DNA of 64,000 nt. Source: Trileptium ribeirensis. Lineage: Eukaryota > Nematoda > Enoplea > Enoplida > Thoracostomopsidae. Below, piece after piece: positions 36,001 to 50,724 of the stretch (the first letter of the stretch is position 1; each line of letters begins with the position of its first letter). Below the pieces are notes generated by a model. The model was not told the DNA's origin and searched no databases. It was given only the letters and a program-made list of their open reading frames with translations. A program made the translations under genes and the position numbers. The stretch covers positions 21,158 through 85,157 of the forward strand of contig JASANE010026648.1 of NCBI GenBank assembly GCA_030248225.1. Reading direction: 5' to 3'.

Positions 36001-39000
36001 CATATTCAAAATTACAATCTTCGACAGAGAATCTTGCATATTTCGGTGCTATGCCTTTAGAATAGTTGGGTCTATGTGGAGTGAGTATTTACTGCGCTCG
36101 TGTCGGTCTTGCGACGGGCGTGCACGTTCATTTTATCCTGAAATTATAAATACGGCCGTGAAATTAGAGGCGAAGTTATTTTCCGGAGTAGAATCACTTA
36201 ATCTTCTGGCATCATTCGGTTAACCAAAGTTAAAAGCATTGGCTCTAAAACCGAACGGTCTCAGCGCAGCATCTAGTATATAGATTTATCATCATTTATA
36301 TTTTGCAAATTTGTATTTAGCATAACAATATGCTTGGGATGAAAAAGCTTTGGCACTGCTTTATAAATTTAAGTAAAACCTTACTTTTGTTACAATAGCT
36401 AAATTAGCAAAGCTGTGCTTGAATGCTGGCAGTAGTTATACCAGCTTAACATTAAGTTCCAAATTTTGCTAAAAATCTGAAAAGTATACTTATGCTTCAA
36501 AAAAGCATAGTTAGATTTTATTTTGCATAATCAGTGCCAATTATATTCATACTAAGCGCCCCCGACGAGGAATTCGCAACTGCCGAAAAAACTAGAATTT
36601 AATATTTGGAAAAAAGAAACAAAAAGTACAAAACAAAGAACTCAAAATCACATATCTTACTGCCTAGCTATATCATAAATTTTTCACAATATTAATGGCC
36701 ACAAAATTTATAATACGAAGCGCCTATGTCATCGAATTCCCATCTACCGTAAGAATTGTTGGACTTTAATGCTAACTGGAAAACGAAGAAGCGAAAAAGA
36801 AAAAAAAAACAAAACCAGAAACAGATTCTTCGTGCCTAGCTATCCAATAAACGCTTTTATGCTAGTCGCACAGGATTGTAATGTTTAAACAAGCAGAAAT
36901 TCGTTTGGACAGTTGATGTCGCAAACTTCAGCTTGAACATAGCGAAAAGTAGTAAAAGGTACAACTAGGATAATCTATCATTGCCCCAAAATAGTATAAC
37001 GGGTGATCCTTGTTTTCTATAAAGATGTGTATTTGTTACAAAATTTGCGCATTTTCTAGAATTTAGAGCGCTAAAGGGCCAATGGTAGTTGGGAATACAG
37101 AAAACGAAAGAAAGTTGGTGGAGTATCGGCGTATCTTAGTCGTAGCCAAAATAGTTAAGGGGACAACTAGAAGCCCATATTTTTGCTACAAAATAGAGTG
37201 ACTGGTTATCCTTCCTTTTAATAAAGATGTGAATTTGATACAAAAATTGCGTATTTTCTTGAATTTAGGGCACCAAAGGCCTAAGGTTAATTAGGATTTA
37301 ATTATAATGGCTTACTTGTGCATGTTCTCTTTGATATATTGATTGCTGTAATTGGGAATAATCATTCGCCTGAATGGAATAATACTTAAGAATAACACGC
37401 TTTTAAGCTAACAAATAACTTGAACCTGAATGAATATTTGTCAAACAGGCAAATGGTATAAGCGAGCGGAGTGTTTACTGAGCGCGCCAGGTTTACGAGC
37501 CATTTTACTATCGTGAAAATTTCTTTTTGTCTGCTTCTGTTACGCATAACCCATCTCCGGGTTTACGGATTTCGATAAATTTCCTTATTCTATAGTAAAC
37601 GCGAGCCTTATATATAGACCATTTTTGATGCCCTGAAAGTAATAAAGAACCAAACAAATGAAAACTCACTGCATTTTGGAAATCGGGTTCGTCGATCGTA
37701 AACCCCAGAAACCTCATGAAAAGGTATAATATAGTCTAGTTGCATAGCAAAACCATTGTATTGAGCGTGCTTAACAGCCTAATAGATATTCCTTGTAAGG
37801 CAAAACACGCGACTATATGTCAAAACTTGAAAAGTCGTTATTTCTGGCAAAGGGTCGACCTCAGGGGCCGCAGCAGCCCAGGGAGTAGTCACACAAAAAG
37901 TTAGTGGTCCGGAAAAGCCATAATATGATGGTTTGGTTATCTAGATTTCAGCACCATGAATATTTTATACCTTTTTATAGGTTTTCAATGGATTTAGGGT
38001 TATTGAACACGATTGGCAGAATATAGTCTGTCTTCGGAAGTCTGGTTGCTGCGTACAGGGCATCAAGCATGGTCTATGTATAGGTTTTTAGGCATGCTGA
38101 ATAGGATGGTTCCGTTATCTAGATACTAGCACGAATACTTAGTGCAATTTCAATTTTTCATCGGTTTAGCGTCGACGATGTTTTAGGGTTTTCAATGGGT
38201 TGAGGTTTACAGAGGTTTTAACGTGGTATGTAAATCAAACACAAAGATTGTTACAAGTGATTATGCAATAGTACCAGTTGATGAAACTAGGGTCGCTCTG
38301 TTTCCACTTGCTTTCGAGTTCCTAGTATTTTGTCTGAGTTCGCGAAATTACGCTGCTGTTCTATGTGCAACTAAGTTTGGATATTTTTGCCCACATTTCG
38401 AACACTACAGGAATATGTTTAAACCGCATGATCAAACAAAGTAACAATAACGTAACAATTAAGCAGTGCATTTATATGTTTTTATTACAGGTAATTTGAA
38501 AACAGATGCCGTGAAAATGGTAAAATTCGATCTTACTCAAACTGAAACTGGATTAAAGTTCTTAGAATTCCCTGGATGTTTTGACATTAGCGTAAGTGGA
38601 TAGATGTAGTGCAGTTTGATATTCACTTTGCGTTGCAATGTATCGTTGGTTCCTTATGTCACAACCACGACTGTCGATGGGTGTATGGGCTACTTTCTAT
38701 GGGTTGTTCACCCCCAAATTACGCAAGAGTAAACTTAAGATGCGCCCCCAACTATCCTCTTTTGACACCATTTATAAAACCTTGTTCGAGAACAAAACTC
38801 GGATTTCAATAGCCGTATCCGATTTCGGCATTTTCCGTTCTATAACGCCGTTAACAAATGCAATTCGGCCCCTGTACTTTAAAACCAGTGTGTTCGCGAA
38901 CATTTTCAAATTATAATGTATGAAATTATGAAACGGACAATTTTCCGTTCTTTAATACAAAAAATGAAATTTGTGTTCAGTGAACAACTGAATTGCAATT

Positions 39001-42000
39001 ACTTTTGACATAAGAGGATGGTAAGGGGCGCAGCTTAAGTTTACTCATGCATTACATACATCCCCTGAAAACTTGCTTTCCCCACCACCCCTTGCCGCGC
39101 AGACGTAATTGGCAAAAATGGGGTTAAAAGTGGCAAAAATTGGGGCTAAATGTATAAAAAATAGGGAAAACTAGAAAAAATTTATCGAAAATTGGCAAAA
39201 ATTCGGAGAAAATTTCGAGTACCTAAAAGCATAGATTTACATTCCCCCTCCAAGATGACTTCCCCCTGACGAGCTCTCACTCGAGATTATCTACCCCTGA
39301 GCCGACTTAACTTCGAAACCTATGGTCACAACGCTGTTTATGAGACTTCAAACTGGCTTAAAAACATACAGATACTTGGAAGTAATGATATCGTACTGTA
39401 TACACTGTTCAGAGTTAGACAGCAGTGAATTGACGAAGTCGCTTGCACACAGCACAATAAACCGTTTTGTCAGTATTGCAAGAAATTTTAACCGCTATGA
39501 AATCTATACCATCTTGTCAACGTGCATACTTTCTGGATGCAAATATTGAGACTTAAAAAACTAACAAAGCAATCTAATAACCTACATCGCTAGCTACAAA
39601 TAGTGTCAATCACTGATAATGCGCATAAATGGTATTTAGGGGTGTATGCGACACCGTAAACATAAATGTAGCAGCTGAGGGTTAGTCGTATATCATTAGT
39701 AATTGATTTACGATATAGGTGTGACCCTGACAGTCTATACGGCAGGGTTACTACTGAAGGGGATCAAAAATTTCAAACAGTGGGAACATTATAGCTGAAC
39801 CCTGCATTACAGTGAGACGGTGGGCATATAACTTCAGGCATTCATTCGAAAATTACTTTGAGATGTACCCACGAAGATGGCTGTAACTGAAATTTCATTT
39901 CGGTGTAAACCGCGATCGGGTTTGATATTTACCGACTTAAATGAGTCTATTTAAAGCAGTTCGTTCTAAGAAATGTCTTCTTGAATCGGTCGAACTCGGA
40001 TGAGCTTGGCCCAAATTAATTTTGGCGTTAATTGTCATTTCAATTCGGACTGTTTGTGTATTGTCCAATATGTCTTGTTCCTAAATTTTGACCAAGAAAA
40101 TAGATTAAAACAAGAACTATATAATATGGGAAGTGCTCCAAAGTTAATCCATTACAAGAGTAACATACAAAGCAGAAACCATTTTCGGCAACTCACCATA
40201 AGCCTATAAGCCATAAGCCTACTGACCATAAGGTTTAAAACAGTTTAGGAGCCAAATCAATGCGGTCAAAATTCATTGTGAGTCGCCCGATTGAAAACCA
40301 CATTTCCCTGAGCAAGCGGATTTAAACTGACTCATGTTAAATCAGGAAAAATTTATAGGCAGGTTTCATTCCGCTAATCAAAGCCGAACCTTAATTTTAG
40401 CCGCCTTCATGGGCATATGTTGGAGCTGTTGCAGCATAATTATCTTTATGAACAAAAATCAACATGGAGAATTATAGCAGATATATTGAAAACATAAAAA
40501 ATAAGTTAAAACAAAGATAATTATTTCAACATAAAAATCGATAGTTTACTAGGGTCAAACAATTCCACCGTTTCGTCGATAATAGCACACCATCACACAT
40601 ACCTAAACGATAATTTGTAATTCATTAAGACGAACGGCCACCTACAACAAGATAGCAGGTACGGTTCCGTAAAATGCCATTATCTCGGTCGTGTTAACTC
40701 CGCTAGCTTAGCGCAGGTCTTATAAATGTTCCTTCGCGCACATATATATTAATAAATTTTCAAGCTAAACTGTTTACATAGCACCTACCTAGCGAAATTA
40801 AGAAGACAAAGGTACGATATATCCTGCTGGACGGAGGTTAAAATATAATTTAATTATCATCGTCAATGATGCTTGACGTTTTTTGACAAAGGTACGATAT
40901 ATCCTGCTGGACGGAGGTTAAAATATAATTTAATTATCATCGTCAATGATGCTTGACTTTTTTGACAAAGGTACGATATATCCTGCTGGACGGAGGTTAA
41001 AATATAATTTAATTATCATCGTCAATGATGCTTGACGTTTTTGCCGATGGATTTTACGCTGGCGATTTGGCTAAAACTGTAAAACAAAAATGAAGAACAA
41101 TTTTAGCAATTTAGGCTTTCATGATAATCCATGATAACAAAAATTGGAAGAATGGTCGTGAGCCACAACTGTTTGCTCATACCGAGTGGCAAATGGTGTT
41201 TCCGGATGGCAAAAAATCGGGTGCTTTTGAAAAATATTCATGCCAAAACGTCGACATCAACGGATGCGGTGGAGTTGGCAATAACTGGTAAGAAACGAAC
41301 GGTGAAAAAGTAGTACGCTAAAATACTGTAGAGCGTATTGTTGAAATTCCATATTCAGCCTATTTGCGATCTTTGGCATTATTACGGTTAGACACCAAAA
41401 TTTTATAACATCAAGTGTATACATGGCCTAGATCCGATTCCTTTCAAAGTTTTTGGCTGAAAGCCAATTTATAAGAACTACGATAAATTTTAACATATAT
41501 CGTAAAACTCAGATCCTTTTATGTTTACGGTTAGACAGTAAAATTTTTTGTAACATCTAGCCAAAAATTCTCTTATATGAGCTATTCCCGATAACTTTCA
41601 TGGTTACGGTTAGAAAGAAAATGTTTTATATCATCTAGATATAAATTCCAATATATGGTCTTGCTCCGATTCCCTTCATAGTTACGCCTAGTCATCGGAA
41701 TTTTATAGCACCTTAGAGATAAACTCTAACACAGGTGCTTGTCCCGATCCATTGCGACGGGAGGTAGAGTGAGGGGTGAGGTCGTCAAATTTTTGTCACC
41801 ACCTCACTAATGACCTCCACCCCAGGGCTTCTACGTCCTTCCCTCCAGTTGACCTATCCCCCGCCGAACACGGCTACACCTCCTTGAGACCTCGGAGCGT
41901 CAGCATGTATGTATGGGCTTAGTCCAGATCACGTTCCAGATTACAATTACATTTAAACACAAAGATTTTCCTGACCTTTATGTTTCCGCATTATAGACAC

Positions 42001-45000
42001 CAATATAGGGCCAAGCCGATATCACTTTCAAAATTTCTGTTGCACGACAGATTTTATAAGACATGATATATTCGAATTACTGCCTAGCTGCTATCACTTT
42101 CACGGTAGAGGTTGGGCAGGCAATTATGACCTAATGGTAAGATACAATATCCGACCTAGTCTCGATAAGTTTCATATTAGTGGTCAGATGTAATCAGAAA
42201 CTTCAAGATGCCTTTTATGGTTGCTCCAAGGCGCCAGATTCATTCCGATATAAATGACTGTTGACTGTTAACCACACGTAGGTCCAGGTTCACAATGCGA
42301 CACACTGTAAAGGAAAGTGAGGTGTCCAACTGGCTAAATGAGTTTAAAATGAGTTATGAAAGCATTCCAAATCTGTAGTTGAACCAGCTATAACCGAATC
42401 AAAACTACATACGGGCATAACAGCAATGCATAAAATATTTGCTCTCTTGATGTGACAAAAGTCATTGATTTCTATAGCGTAACAAATAGGTACAAGTTTA
42501 TTTTCTCAAATCCCTACAAAAGCAGGATGCAACATTGAACGTGGGGAAGGAGGTCTTTTAAGTAGGTAACTTTTAGTCTTATATACACTATCTATTATCG
42601 ATGACGTAACACTGATCTCTCCGCCAATTACATGCCTGGCTTTAACGCTTCCAAGTAACTACAACCAGCGCAGTCCAGCTGCATGAAGAGAAGACAGTCC
42701 GGAGTAAAATTAAAATGAAGAAAATATTGGAGGAGTGATCATTAAGAATAAAGACAAAGCCGGATTAAACAAATTAAAAAAAGTCAAATTTCTAGGATAA
42801 TACAGTACAACAACATTAAACTTTACCTACAGGTTCAGTATATTTGTAGCAATATTATATGTGATATTTTGACATAAAATTGTTAGTTTTTATATTTTTT
42901 ATATTTTTGTACGTGTTTTATACCACAGCTTTTACTGTGATTTCTGCAACAAGGTTGTCGATCTTCAGAAGAAATGGAATTCACGCGATTTCGTACGGTG
43001 TCCAAAGCGTGACGGGCCGCAGACCCTAGAGAGGTAAGACGCTAAAGTTTTGTAACCGCAAAGACTGCACGAATATCATACGCGTAATCAGCTCGTGAGT
43101 TTGCCACAAATATATATTAAATTTTTGAAAAGAAGCAGACATATGGACCTTTAGAAACGGTTCAGGTAATAAAACATACTTACACATGTTGATACTTTTA
43201 TTGGCTAATAAGGTCTGACGTGTAATGCATGCTATTCGTTCTAGATAAAAGTATGATAAAGTTTATTATAAAATCATTAACTAGGTGCATCGCTGGGAGA
43301 GCATTTCAGTTAAAGGGCCGTACCCACTCATTGTGCGGGTTAAGTCAACATAGTAATCTAACAATATGATGTTGAAAAATTTTTTTGTAGTTGTAGACTG
43401 GGATTACGAGGATGCACCACTATCAAACTGGGGGCACGGCTCCCAGTGCAATCCCGCCTGGTGCCGCCCCTGACTGCGACCATTGAGTGTATAATGTTTT
43501 TTAAGACACACGTTTTATGAAAAAAATGCGCGATACTGCAGCATTTGTCTGTACATATTGTATGAGTAGGCGGTTACTAACAAAGGCGGTTACATGTATT
43601 GGACACAAATAATCCGTCTAACCATGCATAATTTATTACAGCAATAGTGGCATTATTTTAATATAAAGCTGACCTTTTACCACCTTCTACAATTGTAGAA
43701 GGATTTTTTAATATTATATATGTTTGTATACTGTCACCTAATATGAAATAATAAAGTAAATAGAACTAAGCTAAATACTACGATTATAAACTATCTGAAC
43801 CGCTAATTTCTCACGACTTGGATTTTAAACAGTGAATTTATCGCCTTATTGCATACTGAAATTCAAATGAACACCTAGAATACGACACCATTGATAATGA
43901 AATTGTAATACCTACAGAACACAATTGGAAAAATGCACTATAAAGTTAACAACACCAGTGGAACCTATTATCATGTGGCAAAAGTATTGCAATTCCAACA
44001 TTTTATTGTTAACTTGTCTATTATGAAACGCATTTTTAAGCCCTATTCTTTCATTTCCAGGGGCAGGTGACACATCCTAGTTTTTATACAGGTAGGTCTG
44101 ACCCCCTAGTTTATGACAGGTCAGTTTAAGAAGTGTGAACGGTCCGAGTTGTCCCGTGAAAACGAGACGGGAACAACATAGCTCATAAAACGCGTGGATC
44201 AACGTGTCTTGAACCCTATAAATTAGACAGGCACGGATAAAAATGCCCATATCATCATATGTAGGTTAATATTAGGGTACTGGAGAGCACAAATACACTT
44301 CCCTTGCTCACTTTTGGTTAAACGGATGTGTTTTAATGGAATATTTGATTTCATTCCGTGCAAAAATGGTGGTGTTAAATTTATTCTATATTTCATAGTA
44401 TTTTTAATAAGAGATAGCAATGTGATAATATAATATTATTAAATAAACCATTCTTTATGAGGTCTGACACGCTGTAAAAATTTGAGCCAAATCGGTTCGC
44501 CGGTTATGAAAATTAAAATAAAAGCTAATTTAAATTTGTAAACTATAAAATTTTGATCACAAAACTGTCCACAGTGCTCTCCAACTGACCCAGAAATACA
44601 ACGTTCTTATGCGTTTGTACACAGGAGTTGTATTCGTTTACGACGAAAAATAGTTAACTATAGCCATCAAACCGTTCCTGAATTATACAAGTTGTAGCAA
44701 AATTAAGGTGCCTTTAAGCAGTAGCAGCATAAATATGTGTAAAATTACGAGGTTTCTTGGTCGAAAACTGACTTGATCCACAATATTAGATGCCTCGCTG
44801 CTACCGTTGGGTTTACGCACTTTTTTGAAACGTTTTCCTAACAAGTATTGTACTGCATGGTGAATATAAGCCATGCGTAATAATTTGAACAATATTTAGT
44901 TTATAAGTGCTATACAAATTTTGGATGTTGTTAGTGTGTCCATTACGCAATGCGTGTGCTTTACGAAAAAATTTCGACTGGGGGCATCAGTCATTGTTGG

Positions 45001-48000
45001 ATAACACTCGGCATAGTAATCTGAAGGTACATCTTGTAAAAATTTAATTGCAGTTGTAAAACGGGGGACCCTATAGCCCCACCCCGTGGTGGCGCGCCTG
45101 ACACAATATCGTTGGCACGCTGTACCTTTTCTTCCACAGAAATTTTCACAGCAAACGCATATCACTGCCCAATCATTTATTGCTAGCTTCTCCGAATTTC
45201 AGATATTGGTCTGGCATGTTTCAACAATTTTTTTCGTTCCTTATTGTGCAAAACGAAGGACCTACATTCGTGCCTCTCACAAAAAACCGCACTCGCCATG
45301 CTTTAATTTTCGTTATTCAAAATTTTGCGTTATCCAGTAAATCGCCCAAACAAAGACTTATAACTAAACTATATATTTTTACACATAAATAAATTTTTAC
45401 TTTTTAATCTTAGAATCCACGAGGATGATCTAGGCGATATCCCTTTTAAATCCTCTAAAGGCAAAATTTCGAGTTCCCCGATGGCGAGTAAAGGGTTTCC
45501 TGGCCCCAGGTCCAAATAAATTCTATAAAATAACGAAAATGATGACAAGGAAGTGCTAATAAAAGTTTTTGAAATAATCTTACCATTGTACCGTAATTGA
45601 TGCATTTTAAGCACAGTAATTTAGATTCCTATGTTCAATATGAAACCTATTATCTTGTCACCTGAGCACCAGTAGTTCTGTTCGTCAATATATTTGAATG
45701 TACATGAAGTCAATTTGGATAGTTCGAATTGTTTAGTTATTAATTCCCGTCAAAAGTAACAACAAAATAGCAAGGAATTCAATGACCTTTTCGTTAGTGC
45801 TACGTTACTCTGATATTATTTTGTGCACTAGGAGTTCCATTTAATTGCTGACATAACAAAACCCGTGGAAAAGAAAAATGGCAGGTACCGCAGGGACTTG
45901 AACACCTGCTCTCTGAATTGGGAGGGCGGTGCTCTACAGCACTAAAATATACTTTCATTAAAGTGTCCTGCATTACTTTGCGATCCCCTTTATATGTGGT
46001 GCTTGTTACAGAAACAGACTTCAAATGCTTCAGATATTGTAAAATAATTAAATTAAACCTTATACAACATAACTAACATCCACGCACCGCACCAACGTGT
46101 TTATAATTAAAACGCAGTAAGCTACTTAGCAGAATTTTTGCCGTGAATAAAGCTTGCTTAGTTGACAATTTGTATCGTAGTTTATATACTATTCAGCGTT
46201 TCTAAAAATCATAAAGATTGTTGCAGCAGTTTTTTTCTTAATCAAAAATGACGCAGCTGCAGAGGAGCTAATGGTCTTCATTACCTAGGGTAAACGGTAT
46301 AATATATCTTGCGTTTATTAATTTTAATGTTATAGCTATTACAACTTTTTCACTTAAATTTACAGTTCGTCTTAGGTTCTGCAAGCAGCATGAATGTATT
46401 TGCAGGGCGTAAAACTAACACTAAAGGTTCAAGTTACAAAACTAAACGTTTTATTGGAACCGTCAGTTTTTAAAAAAGTTACAAATAATTAAAAGCTGTA
46501 ACTACACCTTGGGTATACCCTGCGGTGATTATAGTTCATAATTATAGACGAAATGTTTGCATTCGTGGATGGGGCGAACTCGACCGAGATGAGGACGGCG
46601 AGCCTGATTTCTTATGTTACCCGGAATACGAACCATACCTATCTTTAATTGAAGAAATCGGTCTACAAGGATATGTGAGTTGTTACAGAAAAAACTCAAA
46701 ATATCAATCCTCCAAAATTGTTAGGTTAAAAGTAACAACTTTAACCCCTCTGAAATTATGAAATTCATTTTAAAAATAGAGAAAATAATTTGATTATATG
46801 TATAACCTTAAAGTAAGATATAGAATCAATATGGTTAAAACATTGTGTCTTCTATGGTGGAGCCAGACATTAATCCAGCATTCGTAGAATAATGCGAACA
46901 TGTAGTCGAAGTCTCGTGTGATATAAATGTTCTGCGCTTACTATAAACGATCAGCCATCCGTCCATGTCTTATACTATTCGCAGCAAGAAAAAGTGGAAT
47001 TATTCTAGAGATGATTTGCCATTCATAACAATTATTGATATATACAAATGAAGAGGTATTTGTACCGTTTTATAATCAATCGATTGCTTAAAAATAATAC
47101 TACCAATGCTGAACGTCAAACGATTGGATTTGCAATACGGATAGTGGTCGTATTTTAAATTTGTTATAAAACGACATTTTGTGTTAGCCATATAATTAAA
47201 CGATATCGCCGTATGTAACAATCCTTGCAAACTACACCATGTTTGCCACATTATTTTGGGTCATACGATAGGTCATAAACAATGTCCAAAAGTAAAGTAT
47301 AGCTATAAACTTTTGCAAAAGGAAACGACCGGTATGAATGAATACACGAAAATCGTAGGTGCAAAATGCTACTTAAGTACACGCGAACTGCCACAAATTG
47401 AACTGGAAATTGATAGAAGTTTTCTACAACTAGGTATACACTATAAACATTCATTCTGATTCTGCATAAAACGTTATAACAATCTTCTTTTGAGCTGATT
47501 TAGAGGGTTGTTTTAAACCTCTTGCTTTTTCATATTAAATGTTACTACTTGAACGTCACTGCTTTATTATAAAGCACTATGACGTAGCAGGCACAAAGCA
47601 AATTTGGCCTAATAATTTACTTATAACATAGTTTGGACGTTAAGTTTCTTATGTTAAGTTTTTATGGTTAACTACAAAATATTAGCGAATTTCTCGATAA
47701 AATTTAAATCGATTATTCACTGTACTGGTGAAAATATATGCGAATACTATCGCCTAAGATGGTTACCACATTTACACTTTATACGTCACATTTGCAATTT
47801 ATATTTTGTACGTTTTAGGCAACCTTCATATATACACCTGAGAAAGTATATGGCAGTGCAATTTGTACGTGACAGGTTTATTCCCGAAACAAAATGCATT
47901 AAATTTCGCTAATTTTAGAGTAATGTAACATCACAATTCGTAGTCCGCATTTCAGGTGTGTGCGTTGCACAAGAAATTTAGTAAATCAGAATATTTAATG

Positions 48001-50647
48001 CATACATGTCAAAGCAGGGGTTCAGGCTACCCCTGATTTGTCGACCCTACACGACCAAGCCATTATGCACTTATGAGGGTAAGCCTACCCCCTAGAGATC
48101 AGCAAGCGCGCCCCCACTCCCCCTTACACTCCATTGGAGTGCGCAAATTTTTATCAAGAAATGGTAAAAATAGAGTAAAAATTGGCACAAGTGGAGGTAA
48201 ACTCGGAAAAAATTGTTATTGGCGGGATACGGAGGTCGTCAACGTTTCCCACACCCTTCTTGAGACTGTCCTCATACGCCCCGCCCCAAGGGGCCCTACT
48301 TTCCGCATGAGACGACCTCACTGCTGAGACATCGGAGACTCAGCATGTATGATTTAATGTAAATAGTTAATGCACTAAGTAATACATTAGCCAAAGCAAT
48401 TAATTAAATATCAAAAGTCAATAATTTTTTTATTTCGATTAAATTGATTATAGGCATTATTAGCAGTATGTTACGAAATCGAAATTTACAAAACTGGAAA
48501 GCAACATGTTTTTGTTGTCACAATATACGCATATATGATGAAGGTCGAGGTCCCAGGGGCGGTAGCTCGGTTTTGGGGAAGGTATTCGGGCTTCAGGGGG
48601 TTCAGATGTTCGGGAGGAGGTAGCAGAAATACTGCGCTGCGCTGTCCGAAAAGACTATCCGTTTTGCGGCTGCGGCACCTGAGGAGGAGGGAGACCTCTC
48701 ACGGGCGAGTGGTGGGGCTAAGCTTCCAAGTCGGAGGGAGGTGAGGGGGTACGAACTTCAATTGGTTACCCTTACCCTTCCTTACTCCTACGAGCGTCTT
48801 TGAATATAAATGAAAAAATATGTTCAGAAAACTTAACTTCTGGATAAATATGTTGAATCTTAGGACAATTAACAATTTTTCAGGGTAACGTTAAGCTTAC
48901 ATTCACATTGGCAGCTAACAACACTGCAAAAGTCCAGCAAAGAAGAGCAATGCACAAAGGAAACAGTAAAAAGTTTGGAAATTGGCATCGGTAAGGCACA
49001 CGGATCGGTGTTTTGTTATTAACAAGAATTCACCTATTATAGGTCAGACGTTATATCGTTAAAATAAACAGCAGCTTAGTGCGTAGGTTCCAGGGGTCGT
49101 AGTAGTGACGTGCGCCGGACAGAAATCCCTCTGCCCGGCTAGTAATCTGGCGTCTGTAGGTCGCCCGGTAGCCGCTCAGCCCAGTTTCCTCGCTGCTGCC
49201 GGTCCAGCCGGCTGGTCAGCCTGATAGGTCGGTATTCCCGTCGGCCGGGTAGGCTGGTATTCCAACCTGCCGGTTTGGCCAGTATTCCAGCCTGCTGGGT
49301 TGTCCGGCAAAACGCTCAGTAACACACAATTAGCGAACTCAGCAGTGTATAATCGTATGCGTGGTTGCACCAATAGTACGGATAGCACACAGTTTTCAGT
49401 ACTAGCTCAAGTCTATAGCTCCACTTTGTGGATAGCGTGATTCGAATTGTGGAAAACATGCCAATACGTTTTCGAAATCCGTCGTTATACGACACTACAG
49501 CCCTTAAAACTTAACAGCTTTCCCTGATCAATAGAACCTACATTACCTACCGCAAGTTTTTGTGTTTTATATTTTAAGTTTGGTATGTTCTAATTAAATT
49601 AAATTATTATTTTTTAAATTTGCTATAGCAAAAGCTTCTTTTACTGTAATCAGTATTTAGATTTTCGCGTAATCAAATATGCATAAATAATTAAATAATA
49701 GTTCGTAGTTTGAAGTGTGAAATAACCTGATACGTCTGTTCGGCATTAGTACATTTTGATGCTAACCACTATGTTGTCGGTAATGAAGCCTGTTCACGTA
49801 AAATTTCTAATCTCACATTATTTTCACGTTTTATCATCCTTCGCATTTATACAATAAGCAGGTGTGCAGCTGACCCAATGTGACTATGTCGGAATGTTTT
49901 AGTATGCGATTGGAGTCTGCTTACTAGCTGAAAAGAGTACTCGCAAAGGTCTAGGATTTTTTCACTTCACCACATTTAGGGCGAAACAAAAAATTGCAAA
50001 AATAGTAGCGTAGCGTTGATTTACTCAGACTCCGCAAATGTTAACGACCAGGTAACTGTGGTCGCTGAAATGTCAGTTGTTTTTGGAAGCAGACTGGCAT
50101 AGATTACTATTTACACTGTACTAGAAACTGCAGCATAACGAGCATTGCATTTCTATACGTTATCTCTATAATGGATGAACATATATTGAGTAAAATATAC
50201 AGCACATTAATTAATGTCCTTTGAAGTACCAAAGTGACCGAAAAAAACTTCGTGCATAAATAGAACTAAAAATTTAGAATTTTATTAGAATATCATAGAA
50301 AAGTACTGCAAACCTAATTTTGAAGAGGACTGCAATGCTGTTGGCTACCAGCCGGCGAACCTAAACGACTAATCAGCACGCTGTTTTTATAAATCGACAG
50401 GTTTGCCGGCCGGCCATTTTGCAGGCTCGCCGGCCGCGAAATTCTACGGCCAGAGAAATTTCCGGCTTGTGGCCAACACCAGATCGCAGCCTTCGGCTTA
50501 GATTTTATGCTTTAGTATTTTAGTTATATAAGATATACAGTCTAACCTAAGGCTAAAGTGTAGTATACAGAGGACGGCACATCATGCATTTTAACTCATG
50601 CCCCTAAACATTTCATTGGTCCATGTTAACAGCGGTAATTATATTTT

Positions 50648-50724
<77 letters not shown>

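Larger units (their letters stand above)
33013..38490 (+). other. Gene A intron 1 (5.5 kb)
   Basis: Holds no further gene on this strand that I could support, apart from repeats at 36545-37300 and two related blocks near 37925 and 38103 (both containing ggt.ccgttatctaga or ggtttggttatctaga). A minus-strand frame at 37508-37717 is listed separately. Confidence 0.6.
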
